From contig NZ_JACORT010000006.1 in assembly GCF_014297465.1 (NCBI RefSeq), positions 62,001-126,000 of the forward strand: DNA of 64,000 nt. Direction: 5' to 3'. The first letter of the stretch is position 1, and each line of letters begins with the position of its first letter. Origin of the DNA: Ramlibacter cellulosilyticus (GTDB lineage: Bacteria > Pseudomonadota > Gammaproteobacteria > Burkholderiales > Burkholderiaceae_C). The notes beneath the pieces are model-generated. The model saw nothing but the letters and a program-made list of their open reading frames with translations. It ran no database searches and had not been told where the DNA came from. Of the stretch, positions 10,001 to 17,599 are shown piece by piece. The translations under genes and the position numbers were made by a program.

Positions 10001-13000
10001 GCCGCATGCTGATCTCCACCTGCACCCGACGCTCGCTCGTCTTGCGATTCAGCCCGTCGTAGGTGTACACCGTGGTACGGTCGTCCGGGCTGGTGGCCGA
10101 TTTCGTGTAGCCGTCCACGGTCCACGCCCCCGCCACCGCGTTCGCATATTCGGTGAAGGACGTGAGGTTGCCCATCGTGTCGAACGCGCGTTCGGTGAGG
10201 TACCCCATGGCATCCACCATCGCGACTTCGTGCCCCAGCCGGTCGTAGTAGCGGGTCGTGGTGGCCCAGGTATCTGTCTTCTGGTTGCGCAGGACGCGCG
10301 ACTTCACCAGCTGGCCGAAGGCGTCGTAGGTGTTCTGCGTCTTGCGGCCCGCGGTGCCGGTCTGCGAGGCCGCATCCGCACTGGAGTCGTAGAAGAACGC
10401 CGAGGGCTCCGTCTTTTCGACCAGCTGCCCCAGGCGGTCGTAGGTGGAGACCAGGACGCGGTCGCGTGAATGGTCGAATCCGGCGGCGGCCAATGCCGTG
10501 TTGACCTGCGCGCGGCTCGCCGCTTGTGCGCTCTGGGTGAGGCCTGCCCCCGTGAGGGCCGTCTGCGTGCCATATCGCACAAGCTGCGTCACGTCGCCGA
10601 ACGCATCGTGCGTGTACCCCGTCACGTACCCCAGCGCATCGACCTCGTACACCAAGCGCCCCAGCACGTCGTAGACCTTCTGGCTGACCGCATTGCCGAC
10701 GTCGCGGTTCGCGACGGCGTTGCCAAGCGTGTCGTAGAAGGTCTCGCTCGTGAGCTGCACGTTCCTTTCCACCCGCCCGGCAAGATAGGTCGCGCCGTTG
10801 GTTGTCAGCGCGTCCGCCGCGAGGTCGTAGATCCCCACCGGTGGATGGATCACCCGGACCTGGCGGCCGAGCGCGTCGTACTCGTAGCGGGTGGTGCGTT
10901 CGCCGGAGAGGCCGGACGCCTCCGTCCGCTGGACGAGGTTGCCCAAGGCGTCATAGGCAAGGCGCGTGACGATGCGCTTGTTCTCGGCAGCACTGGCGAC
11001 AAGAGCGCCATCCGGGAGCGGCACTGGGGAGAAGGGCACCTCCGGCGAAGTCTCCGTGATCAGCCGGCCCGCGGCGTCATACGCGTACGTCCAGCTCGCC
11101 CCTTTCTTGTTCGTGAAAGTCAGCTTGTTGCCGAGCGCGTCGTAAGCGAAGGATTCGGTGTTCCAATGCGCGTCCACCGCGGTGATGAGGCGGCCCGCCG
11201 CGTCGTACGTGAAGAACTCCCCCGGGTCGCGCGACGGGTCGGGCCGCAGGGCAGTCGCGATGGCGTCGACGCCGGTCGTGCCAGGGTTTACGGCCACTGC
11301 ATACCTGACCGTGCGGACGAGGCGGCCCACGCCGTCGTACTGGCTCCCGCGAACGGCGCCCAGCGCATCGACGGTGTACACCGCCCGCCCGCCCGCGTCG
11401 TAGGCAGTGCGGCTCGTTCGGTCTGCGCTGGGTGTCGCGCGCACCAGGAGTTTCATGGCGGCGAGCGTCGGATTCGCGCCCAGCACCGCCGCGTCGACCG
11501 TCTTCGCATACGCGATCGTCGCGACCACGTTGCCGGTGCCGTCGTACTGCGTCTCGGTCACCGCGCCAAGGGCGTCGACCACCAGCACCTGGCGCCCCGC
11601 CGCGTCCCAGCCGAAGCGAGTGGACCGGTCGGCTCCGGCATTGGCTGCGAGCAAGGACCGGATCGCGTCGGCGGTCCCGCTTTGGCCAGGGGTCGGCACG
11701 CTCGCGATGGGTGCGGCGTAGGTTGTGCGTCGCGTCACGTGGCCGTCCGCGTCGTACGCCTGTTCGGTGACGCCGCGCAGCGCGTCCACCTCGAACACGA
11801 GTCGGTTCGCAGCGTCGTACGCCATCGTGGTGGAGCGGTCCCCGGCGCTGGCTGCGACGCTGCTCGCCGCTCCGCCCTGCGGCAACGCGGTCGCGTACTC
11901 CACCCGCCGCACGACGTTGCCGTTCCGGTCGTACACGCGCTGCGTCACGGCGCGCACGGCGTCCACCGTCCACGTCAGGCGACCCGCGGCGTCGTAGGTA
12001 TGGCTCACGGTGGCGTCCCGGCTCGCGTTGGCGACCAGTGCCACGGCCGTCGACAGAGCCGAGGTCGTCGCAGCGGTGCCTGCGGGCACGGCCGCGGCAT
12101 ACGCTGTCCGACGGAGCAGGTTGCCGTTGTTGTCGTAGCTGTTCGCCACCACGGCGCCCGTGCCGTCGATCGTGTAGATCGCGCGGTTCATGCCGTCGTA
12201 CACCGTGCGCAGGGTTGCGTCCCGAGCGGAGTCCGCGCCTGGCACGGGCAGCGTGCCGGGTGTCCAGGCCTGGATCGCGAGAGGGCTGGCGAAGGCGGTG
12301 CGCGAAACGACGTTGCCGTTTCCGTCGTACACGTAGCGCACGACGCCGCCGGTGCCATCCACGGTGGCGACCAGTCGGCTGTCCTTGTCGTACACCCGGT
12401 GCTCCACCGCGTCAAGCGCTGGCTGCGGCGTGACGAGGGCGCCCACCTGTGCGGCCGTGGGGGCCGGCGGGAGCGTGCCGATCGCGGCAGGCTTCGCGTA
12501 CGTCACCGTCTTCACCACCCGGCCCGCGGCGTCGTAGGCCAGCTGCTGCACGTTGCCGAGGGCATCCACGGTGAACACCAGCCTGTCGTTCACGTCGTAG
12601 GCGTAGCGCGTCACGTAGCCCCGCGGGTCCGTGCTGGAGACGACGTTGCCGTTGCGGTCGTAGGCCCAGCTGCGCTGCAGGTTCAGCCCCGCGGGATCCA
12701 CGCGCTCCTGCGTGCGTCGCCCGAGCGCGTCGTAGACGTACTGCGTGAGCGTGCCACCCGGCGAGCGCACCGTGAGCACGTTGCCGCGGGCGTCGTAGGT
12801 GGAGACCGTCTGCAGGTTCAGCCCTGCCGGGTCGACCGTCTGCTTGAGCACGCGGCCCAGGCGGTCGTATTCGACGGTGGAGGTCACGCCCATGGCGTCC
12901 GTGACCGACACCCGCTGCCCCTTCGCGTCGTACTGGTAGGTGGTGGTCAGGTTCAGACCTGCCGGATCCACCCGGCGCGTCAGGACACGATGGGCCGCGT

Positions 13001-16000
13001 CATAGGCGTAGGCCACCCGCGTGCCGTTGGCATCGATCGTTTCCGTGACACGGCCTGCGGCGTCATAGGCGCTGGAGGTCGTGCCCACCGGCAGCGTCGT
13101 GCGCAACAGGTTCCCGTTGCGGTCGTACAGGTAGCTGGTCGACTGGTTGTTGGCGTCGACGACGCGCTCCACCTGGCCGTGCCGCGTGTAGAACGTCGTC
13201 GTGACGATCCCTTCCGCGGTGGTCACGCGCAGGCTGCGCGCAGCGGCGTCGTAGGCGTAGCGGGTGACGCTTCCGAGCGCGTCGGTCTGCGTGAGCACGC
13301 GGTCGAACGCATCGTAGGTTGCGCTGCGCCTGCCGCCCGCGGGGTCCTTCCAGGAGACGACGCGCCCCAGGCGGTCGTAGGCCTGCTCGCGCACGTTGCC
13401 GTTCGCGTCCGTGGAGCGGATCGTGCGGCCGAAGGCGTCGTAGACGGTCGACGTGGAAAGCTGGGTGCCGCCCACGCTCTGCAGCGTGCCGGTCCGCTGC
13501 CCGCGGCGATCGACCGTGTAGGTCTCGAGCAGGTTCACCGCCGCCCCGCTCAGCTGGCGAGACGCCTCGTCGCCGAAAGCGTCGTACGTCGAGGTGCTCA
13601 CCGTGCCCAGTGCGTCCGTCGTCGAGGCGACGCGCCCGTCGCGCGTGTAGGTGAGCGTGGTCCGGCTGTCGAGGGCTGCGTTGGCGATGGAGGCCAGCGC
13701 CGTGGTGAACGCGTTGCTGGCGAGCCCGCCCGTGAGGCCGGTGGTCGCGATGCGGCCGGCGTAGGAGAGGATCGCCGCCAGGCGCCCCCGGGCGTCGTAG
13801 CGTGACTCCTGCACCTCTCCGAGCGCATTCACCTTGTGCGTGAGCGCTCCGTCCGCGTCGTAGAAGAAGAGCGTGCGGTTGCCCAGCGCGTCGGTGGTGG
13901 CGATGCGCCGGCTCGCGGCGTCATAGGCGTGGCTGGTGCCGTACTGCGCCCAGATCGCATCGACCTGCGCCTGGGTCTGGCCGCCCGTGAGCAGCGCCGC
14001 CCCCTCCGCGGTCAGCTCGCCGGTCAGCCGCCCCTGGACGTCGTAGCGCGCGAGGATCGTGCGCACTTCCCCGGTGCCCGCCGCACGCACGGTGGAGACC
14101 AGGTTGCCCGCGGCGTCGTAGCTGAACTGCGTCACCACGCCCTCGGGACTCGTCTCCCGCACGACGCGATTCAAGGCATCGAAGCTGCGCAAGGTGCTGC
14201 GGTCGGACGGTGACGGCGCGGGACGCGATGGCTGCGTCGTGGATCCGGGCATGCCGACCGCCACCGCCGTGGCATAACGAATGACCTGCGTGGCGTTGCC
14301 GCTGGCGTCGTACACGGTCTCGGTGACGAAGCCCTCGCCGTCCACCTGCATCCAGGCCTGGCCGCGTGCGTTGTAGGCAGTCTGCTCGCGGACATCCGCA
14401 GGGGACCACGCCGGCACGAGCTGCGCGAGCGTCCCCGCCGCGCGCGCACCGGACGGCGTCGCCGTGGCGTACGCCACGCGCTCCAGCAGCTGGCCCGCGG
14501 CCGTGTACCGGAAGGTCGTGAGATAGCCTTCCGCGTCCAGCGTGCCGGCCAGCAGCCCGTCGGCGTCGTGGAAATGGCGCGTGACGCGATCCTGTGGCGA
14601 CGGGGCCGGCAGCATCACGACCCCGTTGGCTGTTCCGATCGTGGCCACGATCGTGTTGGCATAGCGGACCGTCTGCACCAGCCGGGACGCCCCGTCATAG
14701 CGCATCTCCGTGACCTGGGCATTGCTCGACGTGCCGACACTCTTCGCTTCGCGCACCAGCCGGCCAGCGTCGTCGTACTGGCGCCAGATGCCGGCATCTC
14801 CCCCCGAAGCAGGGGGCCGCACGCCGGCAGCCGTCGCCGAAAGCAGCGGCAGCCCCGCCGCATCCACCAGCATCGCGGTGTTCACGGCCGTGCCCCAGGT
14901 GGTGATGCCGGTGACCAGGTCGCGGCGGTCGTACGTGTACTCGGTCATCGTGCCGTTGCCGTCGATCTCCGCCGTCTTGCGCCCCGCCGGGTCGTAGAGC
15001 ACCCAGCTGCGCACGCCGGTCGGGTCCTGCGTCATGCGCAGGCGATCGTCCGCGTCGTAGAAGAAGCGTGTCTCGCCGAGCGCCGCGCCGGAGGTGTTCG
15101 ACTGCGCGACGGCGGTCACCCGCCCTGCGGCGTCCATCGTGGTGGTGGTCACGAGCCCGCCCGCGAGGCTCACGCGCAACTTGCGACCTGCGTCGTCGTG
15201 CTGCGTGATGGTCACCTGCCCCAGCGCATCGGTGGCGGTGAGCATCCGGCCGAGCCCGTCGTGGGTGTAGCTCGTCACGCCGCCGGTGGGCGAGACCGTC
15301 TGCAGCAGGCGACCGGCCGCGTCGTAGACGTAACGCTCCACCGCCTGCGTGCCATCGAAGATGCCATCGCCGGTGGCACCGACACGCGCGAACGTCGTGC
15401 GGGACTGCAGCTGCCCCCGCACGTCGTAGGCGAGGTCCACCCGCTGCGTGCGGCTCCTGTCCTGCCCGGCCGCCCAGCTCGCGAGGGCGTTTTCGGTGAA
15501 CGAGGCGTCGGGTGCCACCCCGAGGTAAGGGTACGTGCTGCCGGCGTAGGTGATCTGCGACACCTGCTGCCCGGGACCGTCGTAGCGGTACTCCGTCACC
15601 CGCCCTTCCGCACTGATGGCGAAACGCAGCTGGTTGCGGCCAGTGGCGTCGTACACGCGCCGCGACACCAGCGCACCGCCGGGGAGGCCGGGCCCGGCAC
15701 CATCCGCATCGGGCTGCGTGTAGGTGGTCTCGGAAACCAGCTGGTTGCGTGCGTCGAACGTCCGGTCGACGGTGTTGCCGGCGGCGTCCCGCTGCCGGGT
15801 CTGATTGCCGCGGTCGTACTCGTAAGTGGTGACGCGCCCCTCGCCGTCGGTGACGGAGGTGACGTTGCCGGAGGTGTCGTAGACGAACCGGCGATTGGCA
15901 CCCGTGCCAGCAACCGCGGGCCCCGTGATCCCGGTGATCTGTCCCTGGCCGTCGTGGTCGTAGCGGGTGACGAAACCGAGCGGGTCCGTCACCGTGGTGA

Positions 16001-16925
16001 AGCCCGTGCCGTAGGTGAAACTCGTGGCCTGCCCCAGGCCGTCGCGCACGGTGGCCAGCTTGTAGACCCCGGCGCCCACGTCCTGGTACGTGAACGCCAC
16101 GCTCGTGCCGTCGCTCTGCGTGACCGACGCGATGCGCTTGCTCGCGCCGTCATACGTGTAGCTGGTCTGGTACACCTTGCCATCGGCGATGCTGTTGTCC
16201 GCCGGGGAGAGATCCAGCGTGACGCTCGCCAGGCGATTGAAGGCGTCGTACGCGTACCGGGCGCGCGTGGTCGTCACGCCGCCAGCCGTCGTCCGCACCT
16301 GCGAGAGGTTGTTCCCGGCGTAGTCGTACCAGACGGTGTCGCCGTTCGCCGTGGTGACGCTGGAGAGGAACCCGTTCGCGCCGTAGTTGCAGGTGAGGGC
16401 GTTGCCGCTCGTGTCGCGGCTGGAGAGCAGGCGCATCGCCCCGCTGCCCTCGTACCGCTGCAACGCACCGGTGCTGCCATCGCACCATTCGAACTGCGCA
16501 TCGGCAGCGACGTAGGCGATGGTGTCGTAGGCGCCGGACCCTTCGGTGGTGAAGTAGCGGTTCGCGAAGGAATCGTAGGCGTAGATGGCGGCTGCACCGT
16601 CCGCTCCAATGCGCTGGATCGTGCTGCCCACCGCGCCGACGGTGCCCGTCACGCGCAACTGGCTCACGCCCGACGTCCACCCGTCCCCGTTGTCGTCATT
16701 GATCGACCCATTGCTGTTGTACGTGCGGAGCAACGCGGCGTCGTGCCCGCGGGCCACCAGCAGGTCGTCCTGGTCCTGCACGACGACCTGCCCCTGCGAC
16801 ACGTTGACGTACACGCCCTGCCCGTTGCTCCCGCGCAGGGTGCCCCCGACGTTCTCGCGCAGCCCCAGGACCTCCAGCGAGCCGAGCTCCAGGCCGCTGC
16901 GCATGCCACTGACGATCGCTACCAT
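4008..16925 (-). CDS. Giant RHS/YD-repeat polymorphic toxin with LysM and C-terminal nuclease-like tip
   Basis: About 4,305 residues. Start: ATG 16925 (MVAIVSGMRSGLELG) has AGGGG six bases upstream. The longer GTG 17024 has AGGA with no spacing and would place a palindromic operator inside the gene, so I reject it. Architecture: a short leader; YD repeats (YDxxGxx, e.g. YDRNGNVV) from about residue 60 to 2610; a non-YD beta-rich insert about 2615-2915; more YD repeats to about 3600; LysM about 3647-3695 (YIVRSGDTL...LTIPN); a hydrophobic segment about 3735-3758 after a Lys-rich stretch; Gly/Ala-rich repeated helices; and the tip about 4170-4305. The tip has GRADA, then EAK 13 residues on, then WERSPRNPANTRPW, typical of the PD-(D/E)XK 'Tox-REase' toxins. 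YD repeats normally form a cage that stores the toxin. I saw no classical DPxG Rhs-core motif, no signal peptide and no PAAR/VgrG nearby, so the export route is unknown. Confidence 0.9.
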   Translation of the reverse strand: MVAIVSGMRSGLELGSLEVLGLRENVGGTLRGSNGQGVYVNVSQGQVVVQDQDDLLVARGHDAALLRTYNSNGSINDDNGDGWTSGVSQLRVTGTVGAVGSTIQRIGADGAAAIYAYDSFANRYFTTEGSGAYDTIAYVAADAQFEWCDGSTGALQRYEGSGAMRLLSSRDTSGNALTCNYGANGFLSSVTTANGDTVWYDYAGNNLSQVRTTAGGVTTTRARYAYDAFNRLASVTLDLSPADNSIADGKVYQTSYTYDGASKRIASVTQSDGTSVAFTYQDVGAGVYKLATVRDGLGQATSFTYGTGFTTVTDPLGFVTRYDHDGQGQITGITGPAVAGTGANRRFVYDTSGNVTSVTDGEGRVTTYEYDRGNQTRQRDAAGNTVDRTFDARNQLVSETTYTQPDADGAGPGLPGGALVSRRVYDATGRNQLRFAISAEGRVTEYRYDGPGQQVSQITYAGSTYPYLGVAPDASFTENALASWAAGQDRSRTQRVDLAYDVRGQLQSRTTFARVGATGDGIFDGTQAVERYVYDAAGRLLQTVSPTGGVTSYTHDGLGRMLTATDALGQVTITQHDDAGRKLRVSLAGGLVTTTTMDAAGRVTAVAQSNTSGAALGETRFFYDADDRLRMTQDPTGVRSWVLYDPAGRKTAEIDGNGTMTEYTYDRRDLVTGITTWGTAVNTAMLVDAAGLPLLSATAAGVRPPASGGDAGIWRQYDDAGRLVREAKSVGTSSNAQVTEMRYDGASRLVQTVRYANTIVATIGTANGVVMLPAPSPQDRVTRHFHDADGLLAGTLDAEGYLTTFRYTAAGQLLERVAYATATPSGARAAGTLAQLVPAWSPADVREQTAYNARGQAWMQVDGEGFVTETVYDASGNATQVIRYATAVAVGMPGSTTQPSRPAPSPSDRSTLRSFDALNRVVRETSPEGVVTQFSYDAAGNLVSTVRAAGTGEVRTILARYDVQGRLTGELTAEGAALLTGGQTQAQVDAIWAQYGTSHAYDAASRRIATTDALGNRTLFFYDADGALTHKVNALGEVQESRYDARGRLAAILSYAGRIATTGLTGGLASNAFTTALASIANAALDSRTTLTYTRDGRVASTTDALGTVSTSTYDAFGDEASRQLSGAAVNLLETYTVDRRGQRTGTLQSVGGTQLSTSTVYDAFGRTIRSTDANGNVREQAYDRLGRVVSWKDPAGGRRSATYDAFDRVLTQTDALGSVTRYAYDAAARSLRVTTAEGIVTTTFYTRHGQVERVVDANNQSTSYLYDRNGNLLRTTLPVGTTSSAYDAAGRVTETIDANGTRVAYAYDAAHRVLTRRVDPAGLNLTTTYQYDAKGQRVSVTDAMGVTSTVEYDRLGRVLKQTVDPAGLNLQTVSTYDARGNVLTVRSPGGTLTQYVYDALGRRTQERVDPAGLNLQRSWAYDRNGNVVSSTDPRGYVTRYAYDVNDRLVFTVDALGNVQQLAYDAAGRVVKTVTYAKPAAIGTLPPAPTAAQVGALVTPQPALDAVEHRVYDKDSRLVATVDGTGGVVRYVYDGNGNVVSRTAFASPLAIQAWTPGTLPVPGADSARDATLRTVYDGMNRAIYTIDGTGAVVANSYDNNGNLLRRTAYAAAVPAGTAATTSALSTAVALVANASRDATVSHTYDAAGRLTWTVDAVRAVTQRVYDRNGNVVRRVEYATALPQGGAASSVAASAGDRSTTMAYDAANRLVFEVDALRGVTEQAYDADGHVTRRTTYAAPIASVPTPGQSGTADAIRSLLAANAGADRSTRFGWDAAGRQVLVVDALGAVTETQYDGTGNVVATIAYAKTVDAAVLGANPTLAAMKLLVRATPSADRTSRTAYDAGGRAVYTVDALGAVRGSQYDGVGRLVRTVRYAVAVNPGTTGVDAIATALRPDPSRDPGEFFTYDAAGRLITAVDAHWNTESFAYDALGNKLTFTNKKGASWTYAYDAAGRLITETSPEVPFSPVPLPDGALVASAAENKRIVTRLAYDALGNLVQRTEASGLSGERTTRYEYDALGRQVRVIHPPVGIYDLAADALTTNGATYLAGRVERNVQLTSETFYDTLGNAVANRDVGNAVSQKVYDVLGRLVYEVDALGYVTGYTHDAFGDVTQLVRYGTQTALTGAGLTQSAQAASRAQVNTALAAAGFDHSRDRVLVSTYDRLGQLVEKTEPSAFFYDSSADAASQTGTAGRKTQNTYDAFGQLVKSRVLRNQKTDTWATTTRYYDRLGHEVAMVDAMGYLTERAFDTMGNLTSFTEYANAVAGAWTVDGYTKSATSPDDRTTVYTYDGLNRKTSERRVQVEISMRPDGTPDRATPVTSFGYDAVGNQTWVSDPLGKVTYTYYDALGRVVAIAAPPRSSTASGVSLTPLTTFLRDAYGNAVAVVEHARGTASATGERWEPPIADGADRWTISTFDSFGRATQVQDAAGSSTYFSYDAYGHVAKQWQGATGDDTVTRTAFQVHEYDPLGRLVKTHTPASTSVWQAGVGVTTVSQAQAGLVTAAIEYNAFGEITRKGTQGGWQEYFDYDNAGRLWRTNTGDGVDRIQLYDLQGNVTSEIRSGGKGGGDVDLRTFANAEAAANHPYTRRVDMQVDMLGRVTSKAEAVRQETQGGLSVQHQYTTATVLQRADGPYSQNLIALTWNSLAALGSGDIRITLEYTTPVYMLADHTTGGGTWRTFTTGVMEGDRWNAGGQLGWNNGLADWGVDKIYRIAVEKKDKYGNWQLILDQPPGHGRNSITVQVSPDPNAIVELYLHPASNTANPDYYYAGLVNFGMGARMDASGLAPGDYDYAIITWDPLRTDNRITTMGRFTVSLPPLNSITGLRYFQQNVPPGFITWPNPPPATTQVFRYRPNGSTGAWSTLEVTPPRTFDPLREVTSAVDTSALRGSYQYELLWTYAGQNAPGAHATGYFEYWGPTQAGVSVTTSPGSPAISTNEGIVIGGQTVSMDAGARSLRPVVSQKVDRWGNVVEITDPRNAAWKTTYRYNANNQVVQQVLPDAGQGAATTTIYYDAHWRQMAVRDANGRINWQFYDEGGNLEKEIQADWGEVRHQYNAFGDKVRTIDAMGKAVGYAYDKMSRVVSIDKGVASVWRADWTAATVVGTRMLTEVMRYDQLGRKLSQTNGNGETTLYAYDAAGNLIATTQPRGQVTRAAYDARGNKTSEHDANGSVASWSYNYFGQVLKHWDLGGREFTYSYDNARQLVWQGSPGGQSISYDYDAAGQVVNIRDWANGKTTTYVYDLSGRRLRERVDQGGITYQDNSLAYDTRGNLRVATDGHAVALMEYDQVGNRTRVWTHVGYDGVNGERAVSTDRYFRYDEMNRQIVVDAVDAAGNIGRQGHRVTYDKNGNRTSDTFWGQRIIAADGSSVGNFDQYGTGYYTNLFATYLSREDEVQETYRYDALNRLESVIRDGVQIDIRRYDAADRVVQSGPGTSLPVRYAELINQGLSPEQMNGKETRINHYDTNGWLVHQTVFKSDNTRKLDIGWGWTLSYYGQSWAGSRDAVGNANAYVVVNHEGGYMNKFTTTRFAKYDKYEAEVTTAQSTKLLPGSSTQRYDANGFLVGVEDATQPANNRWFVNDATGKALYANQGWRIQRQFIVDGEVLGLYGQGVDPMTPATGYNNVPNFRNVEDFDFGYSPIGANYPAPSPGAYIVRSGDTLQGIAQGAYGDSALWFRIAEANGLASSNDLRVGQALTIPNRVSTIHNNATTFKPYDPSRIEGDKTPSMAMPQPKKKSSWLKKLLMAVVAVAVAYLTGQWYLTNFGSGVSVVAATGEMTTVWTTTSLGAAGALGGAVGSIAGQAVGIATGELDRFDWKGVGLSAIGGGIAMGLGGVNGTGGVSSGPLTNPAIRAVVTSAATQAIGVATGLQDHFSWKSVAASGVGAFVGAGVAPEAGESFGGRLITALAAGAAAAVAKGGKVTVQQVAVDAFGNALGASLATASSEAPTTPSAVGSDDSLGDFITKNNNWAHVDVGPIPALVSGRTFSESIAERKAANNPHELPTFSREAHADAPSSEQLQAIQSYSGVPAAEAQRLLDSGYRVTTEGLRNMQALDNPEGRPTGFLPAIFGTGSAAGSGGIVGGGYQAVRPQGTGAPPPFIDPRTDMPTGAPGFAPADPSLTWGVSGKPIFELPSIDWTKLPPLLQAPKVLSDFLTYMVAGGSDRKTFEVTAPVEITGKSPREWARSYEAGVRGLYGQTEEQRYKVILDGKVRDGRADATTVIGGKEAAVEAKFVSDWERSPRNPANTRPWMDPQEQAAMFNQARRYSAAYEGGAIYHTNSVELAKHWSKVFADAGLNTRFLITPAQRK

Positions 16926-16974
16926 CTTTGCCCCTGGACGTAGGTACCCCAATACGTCCTCGTCGCGCGCGGCT

Positions 16975-16991
16975 GGTTTAGCGGCTAAACC
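16975..16991. promoter_or_regulatory. Perfect 17-bp palindrome, candidate operator
   Basis: GGTTTAGC, one central G, GCTAAACC. It lies in the 113-base space between the divergent starts of the RHS gene (16925, minus) and the TPR gene (17039, plus). Position and symmetry suggest a dimeric repressor or activator site controlling one or both genes. No regulator is encoded next to it. Confidence 0.5.
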
Positions 16992-17038
16992 GGTGCGGAA
17001 TACCGCGGATGTATTGGCCAGCACTCCTGCCGGATCCC

Positions 17039-17599
17039 ATGAACGCCGACGAACGCTTCCAGGCCCTCATCCGCCAAGGGCTCGCCGCCAGCCGCGACAA
17101 CCGGCGCGAGGCCGCGCTCGACCTGTACGCGCAGGCCGGCGCGGTGTTGCCCGGGTCGGGCATCCCGCACTTCCTCATCGGGTCCGAGCACGCGTCGGCG
17201 GGCGACCTTGCCGCCGCCGAGGCGGCGTTCGCCACGGCGGTGCTGCTGTCGCCCGACTTCCCGCTCGCGCGCTACCAGCTCGGGCTGCTGCAATTCAGCT
17301 CGCAGCGTGCAGCCATGGCACTGGTGACCTGGGGGCCCTTGCTATCGCTCGGCCCTGCGGATTCGCTCGGGCACTTCGTGCGCGGTTTCGCGGCCCTGGC
17401 GGAAGAGCGCCTCGAAGAATCCGCGCAGCATTTCGCGTCCGGGCTCGCCTGCGCGGATGCGAATCCGGCCGTCGCATCGGACATCCGGCAGGTGCTGGAG
17501 GCGGTGCACGGCCTGGTGTCCGGCAAGCAAGGGGCGCCGGCCGACGAGCCCACGGCCAGCCACGTGCTGCTGGCCGCCTACGGCCGCGGCCTCCACTGA
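17039..17599 (+). CDS. TPR-like repeat protein
   Basis: A 186-residue helical-repeat protein. ATG 17039 (MNADERFQALIRQGLAAS) is preferred over the upstream in-frame ATG 17009, which overlaps the divergent promoter region. TPR-type alternation is visible, e.g. GDLAAAEAAFATAVLLSPDF then LARYQLGLLQF, about residues 10-110. TPR proteins act as docking scaffolds; the partner is unknown. It is divergent from the giant RHS gene, with a 113-base gap that holds a palindrome, and its 3' end overlaps the next convergent TPR gene by 22 bases. Confidence 0.75.
   Translation: MNADERFQALIRQGLAASRDNRREAALDLYAQAGAVLPGSGIPHFLIGSEHASAGDLAAAEAAFATAVLLSPDFPLARYQLGLLQFSSQRAAMALVTWGPLLSLGPADSLGHFVRGFAALAEERLEESAQHFASGLACADANPAVASDIRQVLEAVHGLVSGKQGAPADEPTASHVLLAAYGRGLH

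Noticed and set aside
6000..16900. Short-period sequence repetition suggestive of a CRISPR or satellite array
   Set aside because: The repetition is imperfect, in frame and encodes YD motifs; there are no identical spaced repeats.
6909..16943. Very long plus-strand open frames (over 1,000 codons) opposite the RHS gene
   Set aside because: They mirror the YD-repeat gene, are rich in Arg/His/Val/Ala as expected of antisense GC-rich frames, and show no family motifs.
16926..17024. N-terminal extension of the RHS gene to GTG 17024
   Set aside because: Poor ribosome-site spacing, overlap with a perfect palindrome, and a better ATG with AGGGG at 16925.
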